Shown here one piece after another: positions 7,189-14,576 of a stretch of DNA of 36,588 nucleotides (positions are counted from its first letter, which is position 1; every line of letters starts with the position of its first letter). This DNA comes from Nitrospirota bacterium (GTDB taxonomy: Bacteria; Nitrospirota; Thermodesulfovibrionia; Thermodesulfovibrionales; UBA6898). Under the pieces are notes generated by a model. That model worked only from the letters and a program-made list of their open reading frames with translations. It had not been told where the DNA came from and did no database searches. The DNA is taken from the NCBI GenBank assembly GCA_003252075.1, contig QKDO01000117.1:1-36588 (forward strand), given 5' to 3'. A program made the translations under genes and the position numbers.

Positions 7189-8217
7189 TTATTGCTGCTT
7201 CTCACCTTTATCCCATATGCCGCTGATGCGGGTTTGACATGACGGACAGGTGCCATGGATCATGATATTCGCCTGGATGCTATATCCCAAACGCTGAATA
7301 AGCAGCTCTTTGCAGGAGGGACAGTAGGTATTTTCTCCTCCCTCTCCCGGCACATTTCCTTCATAGACATGCCTGAGTCCTGCTTTGTACCCGATCTCGC
7401 ACGCGTGACGAAGCGTGGCGACGGGTGTCCTCGGTCTGTCAACGAGTTTGTAGGTAGGATAGAACTGGCTTACATGCCAGGGGATGCCGGGATCAACGGA
7501 CACGATGAATTCAGCAATGTCGGTAAGGTCTTTTTCAGAATCATTCAGACCGGGGATGATAAGTGTTGTCACTTCCAGCCAGACACCGAGTTCCTTCATC
7601 AGTATGATCGTATCTTTTACCGGCTGAAGACGTGCACCACAAATTTCACGATAGAATGCGTCACTTCCCTTAAGGTCGACATTGTTGGCATCCAGGAAAG
7701 GGGCAATGAGCCTTGCCGCCTCAGGTCCGGTGTAACCGTTCGAGACAAAGACGTTCTTTAGACCTCTTTCTTTTGCTAACTGTGCGCAGTCATAGGCGAA
7801 CTCGAAGAAGATCGTCGGCTCTGTGTAGGTGTAAGAGACACTTCGGCATCCTTGACGGACTGCAGCATCAACGATCTGGTCAGGATGCATATCCCTGCCG
7901 GGAATGTCGAATGTCCGCTTCTGCGGGTACTGTGATATCTCGTAGTTCTGACAGTGCTTGCATCTGAAATTACATCCAGCCGTAGCGAGAGAAAAGGACG
8001 TCGAACCCGGAAGGAAATGAAAAAGCGGTTTTTTTTCTATGGGGTCAACGTTCATGGAGACGACTTTGCCGTAGACAAGGCTGTAAAGCGTGCCATTCCT
8101 GTTCTCCCGCACTGCACAAATGCCCCGTTGCCCCTTCTTAATGAGACAGGTGTGCATGCACAATCTGCATTTCACTTCTCCGTTGTCACGGCTGTCGTAC
8201 AGGAGGGCTTCTTTCAT
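7189..8217 (-). CDS. amrS: AmrS-type radical SAM enzyme (AmmeMemoRadiSam system radical SAM protein)
   Basis: The 342-residue protein has a cysteine-rich N-terminus (C17, C20, C24, C34), then the radical SAM cluster motif GCNFRCKHC (C82, C86, C89). It ends in a zinc-ribbon-like region with two CPSC pairs, together the typical AmrS layout. It is a relative of pyruvate formate-lyase activating enzymes but lacks a neighbouring glycyl radical enzyme. The AmmeMemoRadiSam A and B partners often found beside it are not in this window. The reaction is unknown to me. The ATG at 8217 has no Shine-Dalgarno; a consensus -10 sits six bases upstream. Confidence 0.88.
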   Translation of the reverse strand: MKEALLYDSRDNGEVKCRLCMHTCLIKKGQRGICAVRENRNGTLYSLVYGKVVSMNVDPIEKKPLFHFLPGSTSFSLATAGCNFRCKHCQNYEISQYPQKRTFDIPGRDMHPDQIVDAAVRQGCRSVSYTYTEPTIFFEFAYDCAQLAKERGLKNVFVSNGYTGPEAARLIAPFLDANNVDLKGSDAFYREICGARLQPVKDTIILMKELGVWLEVTTLIIPGLNDSEKDLTDIAEFIVSVDPGIPWHVSQFYPTYKLVDRPRTPVATLRHACEIGYKAGLRHVYEGNVPGEGGENTYCPSCKELLIQRLGYSIQANIMIHGTCPSCQTRISGIWDKGEKQQ

Positions 8218-8223
8218 GCCATC

Positions 8224-8229
8224 ATTATA
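8224..8229 (-). promoter_or_regulatory. Extended -10 (TGATATAAT) six bases before the amrS ATG
   Basis: On the minus strand TATAAT is preceded by TGA, giving an extended -10, and is followed by six bases and then the ATG at 8217. The transcription start would be at about the first base of the start codon, consistent with a leaderless message. The -35 is not evident. Confidence 0.5.
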
Positions 8230-8263
8230 TCAGGTATTTCCTTAATGTACACTTTGGCCGTAG

Positions 8264-8293
8264 TTGACTTGTATTTTGCGTGAAAGGTAAACT
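8264..8293 (+). promoter_or_regulatory. Candidate promoter of the first FmdB zinc-ribbon gene
   Basis: TTGACT (8264-8269) and TAAACT (8288-8293) are separated by 18 bases. The start would be near 8300, giving a leader of about 27 bases that includes a good GGGAGG ribosome site before the ATG at 8327. Confidence 0.5.
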
Positions 8294-8326
8294 AAGGCTT
8301 AGAAATAATACCTTTGGGAGGTCTGT

Positions 8327-8533
8327 ATGCCTATTTATGAATATATATGTCTGAAGTGCAGCGAACAGTTCTCTCTTCTGCAGCGTGTTACCGGTGACCA
8401 GAAGGAGACAAAATGTCCGAAGTGTTCTTCGGGCGATGTTAAGAAGATGTTGTCATCATTCTGCTGTTCTTCCGGCTCCGGAAAGAGCATTTCACCCGCG
8501 GTTTCCGCAGGCGGTTTTTCCGGCGGCGGTTGA
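8327..8533 (+). CDS. FmdB-family zinc-ribbon protein (small)
   Basis: The 68-residue protein starts with the FmdB hallmark MPIYEY and has two CxxC knuckles, C8/C11 and C30/C33, forming one zinc ribbon. The C-terminal 30 residues are Ser/Gly-rich and low-complexity, ending in GGFSGGG. The family was named for a putative regulator of formamidase and is usually annotated only as a zinc-ribbon protein. GGGAGG lies six bases before the ATG. The gene stands alone between a promoter and a hairpin. A second FmdB-type gene is at 32756-33055. Confidence 0.88.
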   Translation: MPIYEYICLKCSEQFSLLQRVTGDQKETKCPKCSSGDVKKMLSSFCCSSGSGKSISPAVSAGGFSGGG

Positions 8534-8546
8534 GGTGTTTCTTCCT

Positions 8547-8565
8547 GCTGAACCGTCGGTTCAGC
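8547..8565 (+). terminator. Hairpin after the FmdB gene
   Basis: GCTGAACC and GGTTCAGC form a perfect 8-bp stem with a 3-base loop 13 bases after the FmdB stop. It is followed by CCTTTC, a poor T-tract, so termination efficiency is uncertain. Confidence 0.5.
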
Positions 8566-8598
8566 CCTTTCATATGTGCGAGATGACGCTGAAAAGTC

Positions 8599-8627
8599 TT
8601 GACTTTTTGAGTACTTAGCAATAGAAT
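8599..8627 (+). promoter_or_regulatory. Strong sigma-70-like promoter of the response regulator gene
   Basis: TTGACT (8599-8604), a 17-base spacer and TAGAAT (8622-8627) match the consensus at 5 of 6 bases in each hexamer. The start is predicted near 8634, and GAGGTG precedes the ATG at 8657. Confidence 0.65.
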
Positions 8628-8656
8628 TTCTCAAAATACTTTAATTGAGGTGAAGA

Positions 8657-9676
8657 ATGGCTCGCAAGCTGTTACTCGCGGATGACAGTATAACCATACA
8701 GAAGGTGGTGGAGCTGGTACTCGCCGAGGAAGATTTTGAGATAAAATCTGTGAGCAACGGTGAAGACGCCCTGAATATTCTCTCAAGTTTCAAGCCTGAT
8801 ATTGTCCTCGCTGACATAGAAATGCCGAAGGTGAACGGATATCAGCTCTGTGACAGAATCAAGAAGAGCCCCGAGCTTTCGCATGTCCCGGTCATTCTTC
8901 TTGCGGGAGCTTTTGAACCGATTGACGAAGAACTGGCAAGCGAGGTGAGGGCTGATGATTCTGTTATTAAACCATTTGAGTCTCAGGAATTGATCAGCAA
9001 GGTTAATGCCGTGCTTACCATGAGTGCAGCAGATGAAGAAGCGCAGGCAGTTCCTCTGGAGCCCGACGCTGAGGTTGAAGCCGAAGCAGCAGCTGAATCT
9101 GGGGAGGATGTATTCGAACTTGCAGAGGAGACGGAAGAGGCGGCACACGCGGTTGACCGGGAAGAGCCGGAAGAGGACCTCTGGTCCATGGAGGATGTTC
9201 CCGAGGCAGGTGCTGAAGAAAGGATCGATCTCGCCTCAGAGGTAGCTGCAGGCGAGGAGATCGAGCTTCCTGAAGAGAGCATGGCAGAAGAGCCCTTCTT
9301 CACTCCCCTGCGTGAGGAAGTTCCCGGGACCAAGCTGACGGGAGAAATGGTCCCACCGCAGAGCGTTACACCTTCAAAAGAAGAGATGATGTCCCTGTTT
9401 GAACAGACGGTTAGGGATCGCGTCGATACTTTCCTGTCTTCTCTTGATATCAAGGAGACGATCCTGCAATCGCTCATACCGGCAATGAAGGAGTCTGTTG
9501 AAAAGGTTCTTTGGGAGGTTGCCCCAGAGCTTGCGGAGAAGATGCTTAAGGAGATATTGAAGGGGTCAATCTCATCCCTGACCGCAGAGGTTGAAAAGGT
9601 CATTTGGGAGACAGTCCCTGACCTTGCGGGATCGATGATCTCGAAAGAGATCGAAAAGATCAAGTCAGAATTCTAA
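8657..9676 (+). CDS. Response regulator: receiver domain, acidic linker and tandem C-terminal amphipathic helices
   Basis: Residues 1-120 are a receiver domain with acidic pocket D9/D10, phosphoacceptor Asp53 (LADIEMP) and Lys105 (VIKPF). The Thr/Ser that normally couples phosphorylation to output is Ala83. Residues 125-235 are a very Glu/Ala-rich, probably disordered linker. The last 60 residues hold two copies of a helical unit, VEKVLWEVAPELAEKML (from 281) and VEKVIWETVPDLAGSMI (from 312). There is no DNA-binding or enzymatic output domain. The linker-plus-helix layout recalls polar scaffold proteins such as PopZ and the receiver protein RomR; that is an analogy, not an established homology. 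It has its own strong promoter and is followed by a terminator. Confidence 0.85.
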   Translation: MARKLLLADDSITIQKVVELVLAEEDFEIKSVSNGEDALNILSSFKPDIVLADIEMPKVNGYQLCDRIKKSPELSHVPVILLAGAFEPIDEELASEVRADDSVIKPFESQELISKVNAVLTMSAADEEAQAVPLEPDAEVEAEAAAESGEDVFELAEETEEAAHAVDREEPEEDLWSMEDVPEAGAEERIDLASEVAAGEEIELPEESMAEEPFFTPLREEVPGTKLTGEMVPPQSVTPSKEEMMSLFEQTVRDRVDTFLSSLDIKETILQSLIPAMKESVEKVLWEVAPELAEKMLKEILKGSISSLTAEVEKVIWETVPDLAGSMISKEIEKIKSEF

Positions 9677-9698
9677 ACGTTACGATTTTTGATACGGG

Positions 9699-9733
9699 CG
9701 GGGAAGCGGAGCATCCGATTCCCCGTTTTTCTT
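9699..9733 (+). terminator. Rho-independent terminator directly upstream of valS
   Basis: The stem CGGGGAA/TTCCCCG (9699-9705 with 9719-9725) continues past a G/A mismatch into CGG/CCG with a 5-base loop and is followed by TTTTTCTT (9726-9733). It ends three bases before the valS ATG at 9737. It would stop transcription from the response-regulator gene, or act as an attenuator on valS. Confidence 0.8.
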
Positions 9734-9736
9734 GCC

Positions 9737-12391
9737 ATGGCTGAATTAGAGAAGAGCTATCAACCTGAACATACAGAGAAGAAATGGTATGCATTCTGGC
9801 TGAGCAGAGGCCTGTTTACTGCTGACCCTGATGATGCTGCCGAGCCCTTCACGATTGTCATCCCACCCCCGAACGTTACCGGCACACTCCATATGGGACA
9901 TGCCCTGAACGCTACACTCCAGGATATCCTTATCCGCTGGAAACGAATGTCCGGCTATAATGTGCTCTGGATACCCGGTATGGATCATGCCGGTATCGCG
10001 ACGCAGAATGTCGTAGAGCGGCAGATCGCGTCAGAAGGCATCGACCGCCATACTCTCGGCAGGGAAAAGTTCATTGAGCGCATATGGACCTGGAAGGCTG
10101 AGTACGGGGGCAGGATCAGCAATCAGCTCAAAAGGCTCGGTGCATCCTGCGACTGGTCGCGTGAACGGTTTACGCTTGATGAAGGACTCTCCCGTGCGGT
10201 CAATGAGGTATTTGTAAGCCTCTATGAGCAGGGCCTTATTTACCGCGACAACAGACTGATCAATTGGTGTCCGAGATGCCATACCGCACTTTCTGACATA
10301 GAAGTCGAGCATGAGGACATTGAAGGCAGATTGACCTTCATGCGATACCCTTTTGCAGACGGAAGCGGACATATCTCGGTAGCGACGACGCGGCCTGAGA
10401 CCATGCTCGGTGACGCTGCGGTCGCAGTAAATCCTGAAGATACTCGATACCGCTTTGCGATAGGCAAGGCCATAGCCCTTCCTCTCACGGGAAGGAGCAT
10501 CCCGGTCATCGCAGATGCGTCTGTTGATCCGGCCTTCGGCACGGGAGCAGTGAAGGTCACACCGTCGCATGACTTTAATGATGAGGCCATGGCAAAGAGA
10601 CAGTCGCCGGTGCTTCCCTTTCTCACCGTAATAGCTCCTGATGGTACGATGACTGCCGATGCCGGAGAACGCTATGCTGGCATGGACCGCTATGCGTGCA
10701 GGGGGGCTGTCATCAAGGACCTCCGGGATGCCGGATTTCTTGACAAACAGGAAAGGTATAACCACGCGATCAGCCAGTGCTACCGCTGCAAGACGATCAT
10801 TGAGCCGCTGCCTGCACTGCAGTGGTACGTGAAAGTTGGACCTCTGGCGCAAAAGGCCGTGGCTGCAGTACATGACCGGAAAACGGATTTCGTGCCCAAG
10901 GCCTGGGAAAATACCTACTTTGCGTGGATGGAAAATATCAAGGACTGGTGCATATCACGCCAGATCTGGTGGGGGCACAGGATCCCTGCCTGGTTCTGTG
11001 ACTGCGGCGCGGTCATGGTCGCACGTAGAGAGCCTGAGCAATGCGCGAAATGCGGGAACGTCCGTCTCAGGCAGGAAGAAGATGTGCTGGATACCTGGTT
11101 TTCTTCGGCCCTCTGGCCTTTTTCCACCCTGGGTTGGCCTGAGCGGACAAAGGAACTGCAGAAGTACTATCCGACTTCCGTACTGGTCACCGGCTTTGAC
11201 ATCATCTTCTTCTGGGTTGCCCGTATGATGATGCTGGGAATCCAGTTTATGGATGATGTGCCATTCAGGCATGTTTATATCCATGCCCTCGTCAGGGATG
11301 CAAGCGGTCAAAAGATGTCGAAATCCAAGGGTAATGTGATCGATCCGCTCGTTATGATGGACAAATACGGAACCGATGCCTTCCGGTTTACCCTTGCTGC
11401 CTTTGCAGCCCAGGGTCGCGACGTGAAGTTCGCCGAGGAAAGGGTGGAAGGATACCGCCATTTTGTGAACAAGCTTTGGAATGCTGCACGCTTTATCCTT
11501 GCCAACGCCGAAGGGAAAGCTCTTCCCGCATTTCCCGATATGCATGGCCTTGACGTGGGAAGCCGATGGGTCGTCAGCAGGTTGTCGGCAACCACAGAGG
11601 ATGTTCGCAAGGCGCTTGAGGAATACCGGTTCAATGATGCTGCCAGCAGTATGTACCATTTCATCTGGCACGAACTCTGCGATTGGTATATCGAGATGGT
11701 GAAGCCGGTATTGTACGGAGATTCGGGAGAAAAGACGGCTGTTCAGGAATGTCTGCTGTACCTTCTGGAGAGGACGATCAGGTTGCTCCACCCGTTCATG
11801 CCCTTTGTTACCGAGGAGATCTGGCAGACGATGCCTCATGAGGGTATCAGCATTGTCACGGCAGCCTTTCCGGAAGGTATTCCCCGGGACCCTGTCGCGG
11901 AAGATCAGATGGAAGTCCTGATGGAAGCTGTCACTGCGGTCAGAACGATACGTGGAGAGCTTAATTTATCGCCGACGCTGGAGCTGAAGGCCCTGGTGAA
12001 GACACATTCAGATCGCGTGCGTGAAATCCTTGAAGAAAACCTGCTGTTTTTGCAGAAGCTTGCCCGGGCAGATATCCTGAAGATCGGCGCAGATCTGGAG
12101 AAACCGAGCGGGGCGTCTGTTGCGGTAAGATCGTATGTCGAGGTATTCGTTCCTCTCGAGGGATTGCTCGATATCGACCTTGAGATAGAGCGTATCAGGA
12201 AGGAAATGGCAAAGCTCGAGGAAACCGCGGAGTTCCTCGGTAAAAAGCTCCGCAACGAGGACTTTGTCAGCAGGGCTCCCAAAGAGATCGTTGCCAAAGA
12301 GAAGGATAAATATGATGACTGTACGAAAAAGATGGAAAGGATAAAGGAGAATCTTCAGAAGATGCTTGACCTCAAAGGCAAACAGGCATGA
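9737..12391 (+). CDS. valS: Valyl-tRNA synthetase
   Basis: Class I aminoacyl-tRNA synthetase of 884 residues that charges tRNA-Val. The start ATG 9737 (MAELEKSYQPEHTEKKWYAFW) matches the conserved family N-terminus; an upstream in-frame TTG at 9689 would translate through a terminator hairpin and is rejected. HMGH (52-55) is the HIGH signature and KMSKS (526-530) the second ATP-binding signature. The middle third holds the CP1 editing domain, and the last 65 residues form the Val-specific C-terminal coiled coil. No Shine-Dalgarno is visible because the terminator T-tract occupies that position. The stop overlaps nadC by 4 bases. Confidence 0.95.
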   Translation: MAELEKSYQPEHTEKKWYAFWLSRGLFTADPDDAAEPFTIVIPPPNVTGTLHMGHALNATLQDILIRWKRMSGYNVLWIPGMDHAGIATQNVVERQIASEGIDRHTLGREKFIERIWTWKAEYGGRISNQLKRLGASCDWSRERFTLDEGLSRAVNEVFVSLYEQGLIYRDNRLINWCPRCHTALSDIEVEHEDIEGRLTFMRYPFADGSGHISVATTRPETMLGDAAVAVNPEDTRYRFAIGKAIALPLTGRSIPVIADASVDPAFGTGAVKVTPSHDFNDEAMAKRQSPVLPFLTVIAPDGTMTADAGERYAGMDRYACRGAVIKDLRDAGFLDKQERYNHAISQCYRCKTIIEPLPALQWYVKVGPLAQKAVAAVHDRKTDFVPKAWENTYFAWMENIKDWCISRQIWWGHRIPAWFCDCGAVMVARREPEQCAKCGNVRLRQEEDVLDTWFSSALWPFSTLGWPERTKELQKYYPTSVLVTGFDIIFFWVARMMMLGIQFMDDVPFRHVYIHALVRDASGQKMSKSKGNVIDPLVMMDKYGTDAFRFTLAAFAAQGRDVKFAEERVEGYRHFVNKLWNAARFILANAEGKALPAFPDMHGLDVGSRWVVSRLSATTEDVRKALEEYRFNDAASSMYHFIWHELCDWYIEMVKPVLYGDSGEKTAVQECLLYLLERTIRLLHPFMPFVTEEIWQTMPHEGISIVTAAFPEGIPRDPVAEDQMEVLMEAVTAVRTIRGELNLSPTLELKALVKTHSDRVREILEENLLFLQKLARADILKIGADLEKPSGASVAVRSYVEVFVPLEGLLDIDLEIERIRKEMAKLEETAEFLGKKLRNEDFVSRAPKEIVAKEKDKYDDCTKKMERIKENLQKMLDLKGKQA

Positions 12392-13224
12392 TGGATATTC
12401 CCGCGAGTGTGACCCAGCTGTTGCGGCATGCGATAGAGGAAGATCTCGGTCACGGCGATATTACGTCGTCTGTTATTATTCCCGAAGAGAGTGAGGCCAG
12501 GGCGCTTTTCATTGCAAAGGGTAACTTTATACTGGCCGGTTTTCCGTTTGCACAGCTGGTATTTCATCTCCTCGATCCGACGGTAGCATGCAAAACGTTT
12601 CAGGCAGAGGGAGCAAAGGTACGAAGAGGTGATGTGCTGGGTGAGGTCTCGGGAAAGACCCGGCTGCTTCTTGCAGGGGAGCGGACGAGTCTCAACATCC
12701 TGCAGAGGCTCTCCGGCATAGCGACACTTACCTCACGGTTCGTTGAGGCAGTTTCCGGTACGGGCACACGGATATTGGATACGCGCAAGACAACGCCGTG
12801 CCATCGGTTCATGGAAAAATATGCGGTCAGAATGGGTGGTGGCGTGAACCATCGTTTCGGTCTTTATGACGGCATCCTGATAAAGGACAACCATATCGAG
12901 GCGGTTGGGGGTATTCGGCAGGCGGTCTCGCTCGCAAAGACCGGCCATCATCTTGCAAAGATCGAAGTCGAGGTCGAGAATCTGAAGGACCTTGAAGAAG
13001 CCCTTGCTGTCAGACCTGATATCATCATGCTTGATAACATGTCTATTCAGGATATGGCAGCAGCAGTAAAAATTGCTGCGGGCAAGGTTTTGCTTGAGGC
13101 CTCGGGTAATGTCTCGCTCGATAATGTAAGGCAAATCGCAGAGACAGGAGTTGATATGATTTCGGTCGGTGCGCTGACGCATTCGGTCACTGCAGCGGAT
13201 ATCAGTCTCAAGATCGTCCAGTAG
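12388..13224 (+). CDS. nadC: Nicotinate-nucleotide pyrophosphorylase (quinolinate phosphoribosyltransferase)
   Basis: The 278-residue enzyme converts quinolinate and PRPP to nicotinate mononucleotide in de novo NAD synthesis. Family motifs are EEDLGHGDITS (18-28), RILDTRKTTPCHR, MGGGVNHRFGLYDGILIKDNH, EVEVENL and the C-terminal EASGNVSLDN and ISVGALTHS. It starts ATGATGGAT, with the first ATG overlapping the valS TGA, so expression is probably coupled to valS. The upstream pathway enzyme NadA is encoded at 29803-30789. No L-aspartate oxidase or aspartate dehydrogenase gene is visible here. Confidence 0.95.
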   Translation: MMDIPASVTQLLRHAIEEDLGHGDITSSVIIPEESEARALFIAKGNFILAGFPFAQLVFHLLDPTVACKTFQAEGAKVRRGDVLGEVSGKTRLLLAGERTSLNILQRLSGIATLTSRFVEAVSGTGTRILDTRKTTPCHRFMEKYAVRMGGGVNHRFGLYDGILIKDNHIEAVGGIRQAVSLAKTGHHLAKIEVEVENLKDLEEALAVRPDIIMLDNMSIQDMAAAVKIAAGKVLLEASGNVSLDNVRQIAETGVDMISVGALTHSVTAADISLKIVQ

Positions 13225-13502
13225 GTCTTGCAGAGGTCGCCGGTGAAGTGTTCTTAGTCCCCTATCTCCCACATAAGAGCCCTATACAGACCTACAGGAT
13301 CCCTCTCTTCCTTAGCCCGCATTAATCATGCATAATCCGGGCTAGCGCTCTCTTGCCTGTTTCCGATCTGTAGGGTGCAAAGACGAAGAAATTATGCACT
13401 GACAGAGTGCAGAGGTGCGTGTTCCTGCAAGCAGCATCGCCATCACATTCTCTGATGATGCTGCGCAGTCGTCCTTAAGGGAAAACTGCATGAAAAAAGT
13501 TT
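13225..13502. other. 278-base intergenic region without a recognizable gene
   Basis: This gap separates the convergent nadC and RNase Z-like genes. It contains the 32-base palindrome at 13313-13344 and a second dyad, GCAGCATC (13431-13438) with GATGCTGC (13457-13464). A weak GAAAAC/GTTTTC pair lies near the downstream end. No long open frame with a ribosome site, tRNA fold or perfect terminator was found. Confidence 0.6.
13313..13344. repeat. 32-base near-perfect palindrome (REP/MITE-like)
   Basis: TAGCCCG (13313-13319) pairs with CGGGCTA (13338-13344), and the interior is also symmetric, with 13 of 16 positions pairing around 13328/13329. Stand-alone GC-capped palindromes in convergent intergenic gaps are typical of REP elements or the remaining ends of small mobile elements. 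A bidirectional terminator is less likely because there is no T-tract. No second copy was seen in this window. Confidence 0.5.
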
Positions 13503-14480
13503 TCAACAAGAAACCATCCTGCAGAATTCCTCTTTAACCTCTCTGATCAAGTCTTTTTCGTACCCATGGTACCTCGGTGAGAAATGCATGGGATGGAGGT
13601 TCCTTACACCGGCCAGGCGTGCGATGCGGCCGCATTCCCGTGTTGTCAGGTGAAAGCGCTCAGTTGCGAGATCCCTGTGCATTTCCCTGAAATACGCCTC
13701 ACAATACAGTATGTCAGCATGTTCGGCCAGCTCGATCAGTCTCTCGGCATTGGTGCGGCTAATGCCGACATCGGTTGCAAAACATATCTTCTGTCCCCTG
13801 CCTGTCCTTATGATATCGAGCAGCCTCCTGACGGGAAATCGTTTTCCTCCGATAACAAGTGATCCTGCAGGAGTGCCTTCCCTGACTTTCTGCCTGAGTT
13901 CAGTGAGCCAGGGACCAACCGAAAGATTTTTCTTGAGAAGCCTGTCCTTATCGATATTTATGCGGAATGGTTCTTCAAGGGAAAACGCCAAGCAGGGAAT
14001 CCCATGGTCGAGCACCGCTGCTCTGACCGTAAACAACGGTTCTTCAATCAGCACACCGTTGGACGAGGCACGCGGCGCTGTCTGTTTCATGAACCGCGAT
14101 TCAGCGCGAAACTCTGCTCGGCGAAGAAACCTGCCATCATATTCCAGGACAGAGATCACGAGGGGGTATCCCCTGACGAGGTTCCAGGAGTATCCTCTCA
14201 GCTTCCCTTCGACGTTCCTGATGATTCCGGCCGGACCATAAAGCGTGAGGGAGGCTGTTCTTCTCAATGACGCCCTGAGCAGCAGATCAAAACCTATGAA
14301 ATGATCGATATGCGCATGGGAAATGAAAACGTCACTGATGCGGTTGAGCGAGGCAGGAGAAAGAGTGTGGATATCTCCGAGGTCAAAGAGCAGCGACCGC
14401 CTCTCCCTGAGAATCCTCACGTGTAAGCAGGGGTCTCCGAAGGATCCGTTAAGAAGCTTATGATGAAATGCCGGCTTCAT
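13503..14480 (-). CDS. MBL-fold metallohydrolase, ribonuclease Z-like
   Basis: The 325-residue protein has the metallo-beta-lactamase signature SHAHIDH (H55, H57, D59, H60) and further ligands His159 (VLDHG), Asp237 (FATDVG) and His299. The C-terminal FHLTTRECGRIARLAG (276-291) and HPMHFSPRY (296-304) closely resemble the RNase Z motifs HLT-x-x-EAG and THFSxRY. RNase Z trims tRNA 3' ends. The early segment is FDLGDI rather than the usual FDCGEGTQ, and there is a larger middle region, so it may be a divergent paralogue. The ATG at 14480 has no strong ribosome site. It is divergent from galT. Confidence 0.8.
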   Translation of the reverse strand: MKPAFHHKLLNGSFGDPCLHVRILRERRSLLFDLGDIHTLSPASLNRISDVFISHAHIDHFIGFDLLLRASLRRTASLTLYGPAGIIRNVEGKLRGYSWNLVRGYPLVISVLEYDGRFLRRAEFRAESRFMKQTAPRASSNGVLIEEPLFTVRAAVLDHGIPCLAFSLEEPFRINIDKDRLLKKNLSVGPWLTELRQKVREGTPAGSLVIGGKRFPVRRLLDIIRTGRGQKICFATDVGISRTNAERLIELAEHADILYCEAYFREMHRDLATERFHLTTRECGRIARLAGVRNLHPMHFSPRYHGYEKDLIREVKEEFCRMVSC

Positions 14481-14498
14481 TTACGCACATAAGTTCTG

Positions 14499-14507
14499 TG
14501 ATATAAT
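14499..14507 (+). promoter_or_regulatory. Extended -10 promoter for the galT-glgA-kinase operon
   Basis: TGATATAAT (14499-14507) is a perfect TATAAT with the TGn extension. Transcription would start near 14514 and give a leader of about 63 bases. The -35 (TTACGC at 15 bases) is weak, as is common for extended -10 promoters. Confidence 0.55.
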
Positions 14508-14576
14508 AACGAAAATCAGCAATATAAAACATGCAGCTGAGCGGATGTGCCGCGTGCATGCAGAGAGGGAGGTAGT

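Noticed and set aside
8983-9663. 226-residue Ser-rich open frame on the minus strand
   Set aside because: It is the antisense of the Glu/Ala-rich linker and helices of the response regulator; the extreme Ser content mirrors Glu codons and there is no ribosome site.
9689-9736. Upstream TTG start for valS
   Set aside because: It would require translating through a strong terminator hairpin, and the added residues do not resemble the ValS N-terminus.
10031-11839. Two long minus-strand frames (280 and 294 residues) inside valS
   Set aside because: They are antisense to conserved valyl-tRNA synthetase sequence and their translations have no recognizable domain pattern.
13225-13502. Possible tRNA or small RNA gene in the intergenic gap
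   Set aside because: No cloverleaf, no TTC-arm-like sequence and no promoter-terminator pair were found; only palindromes are visible.
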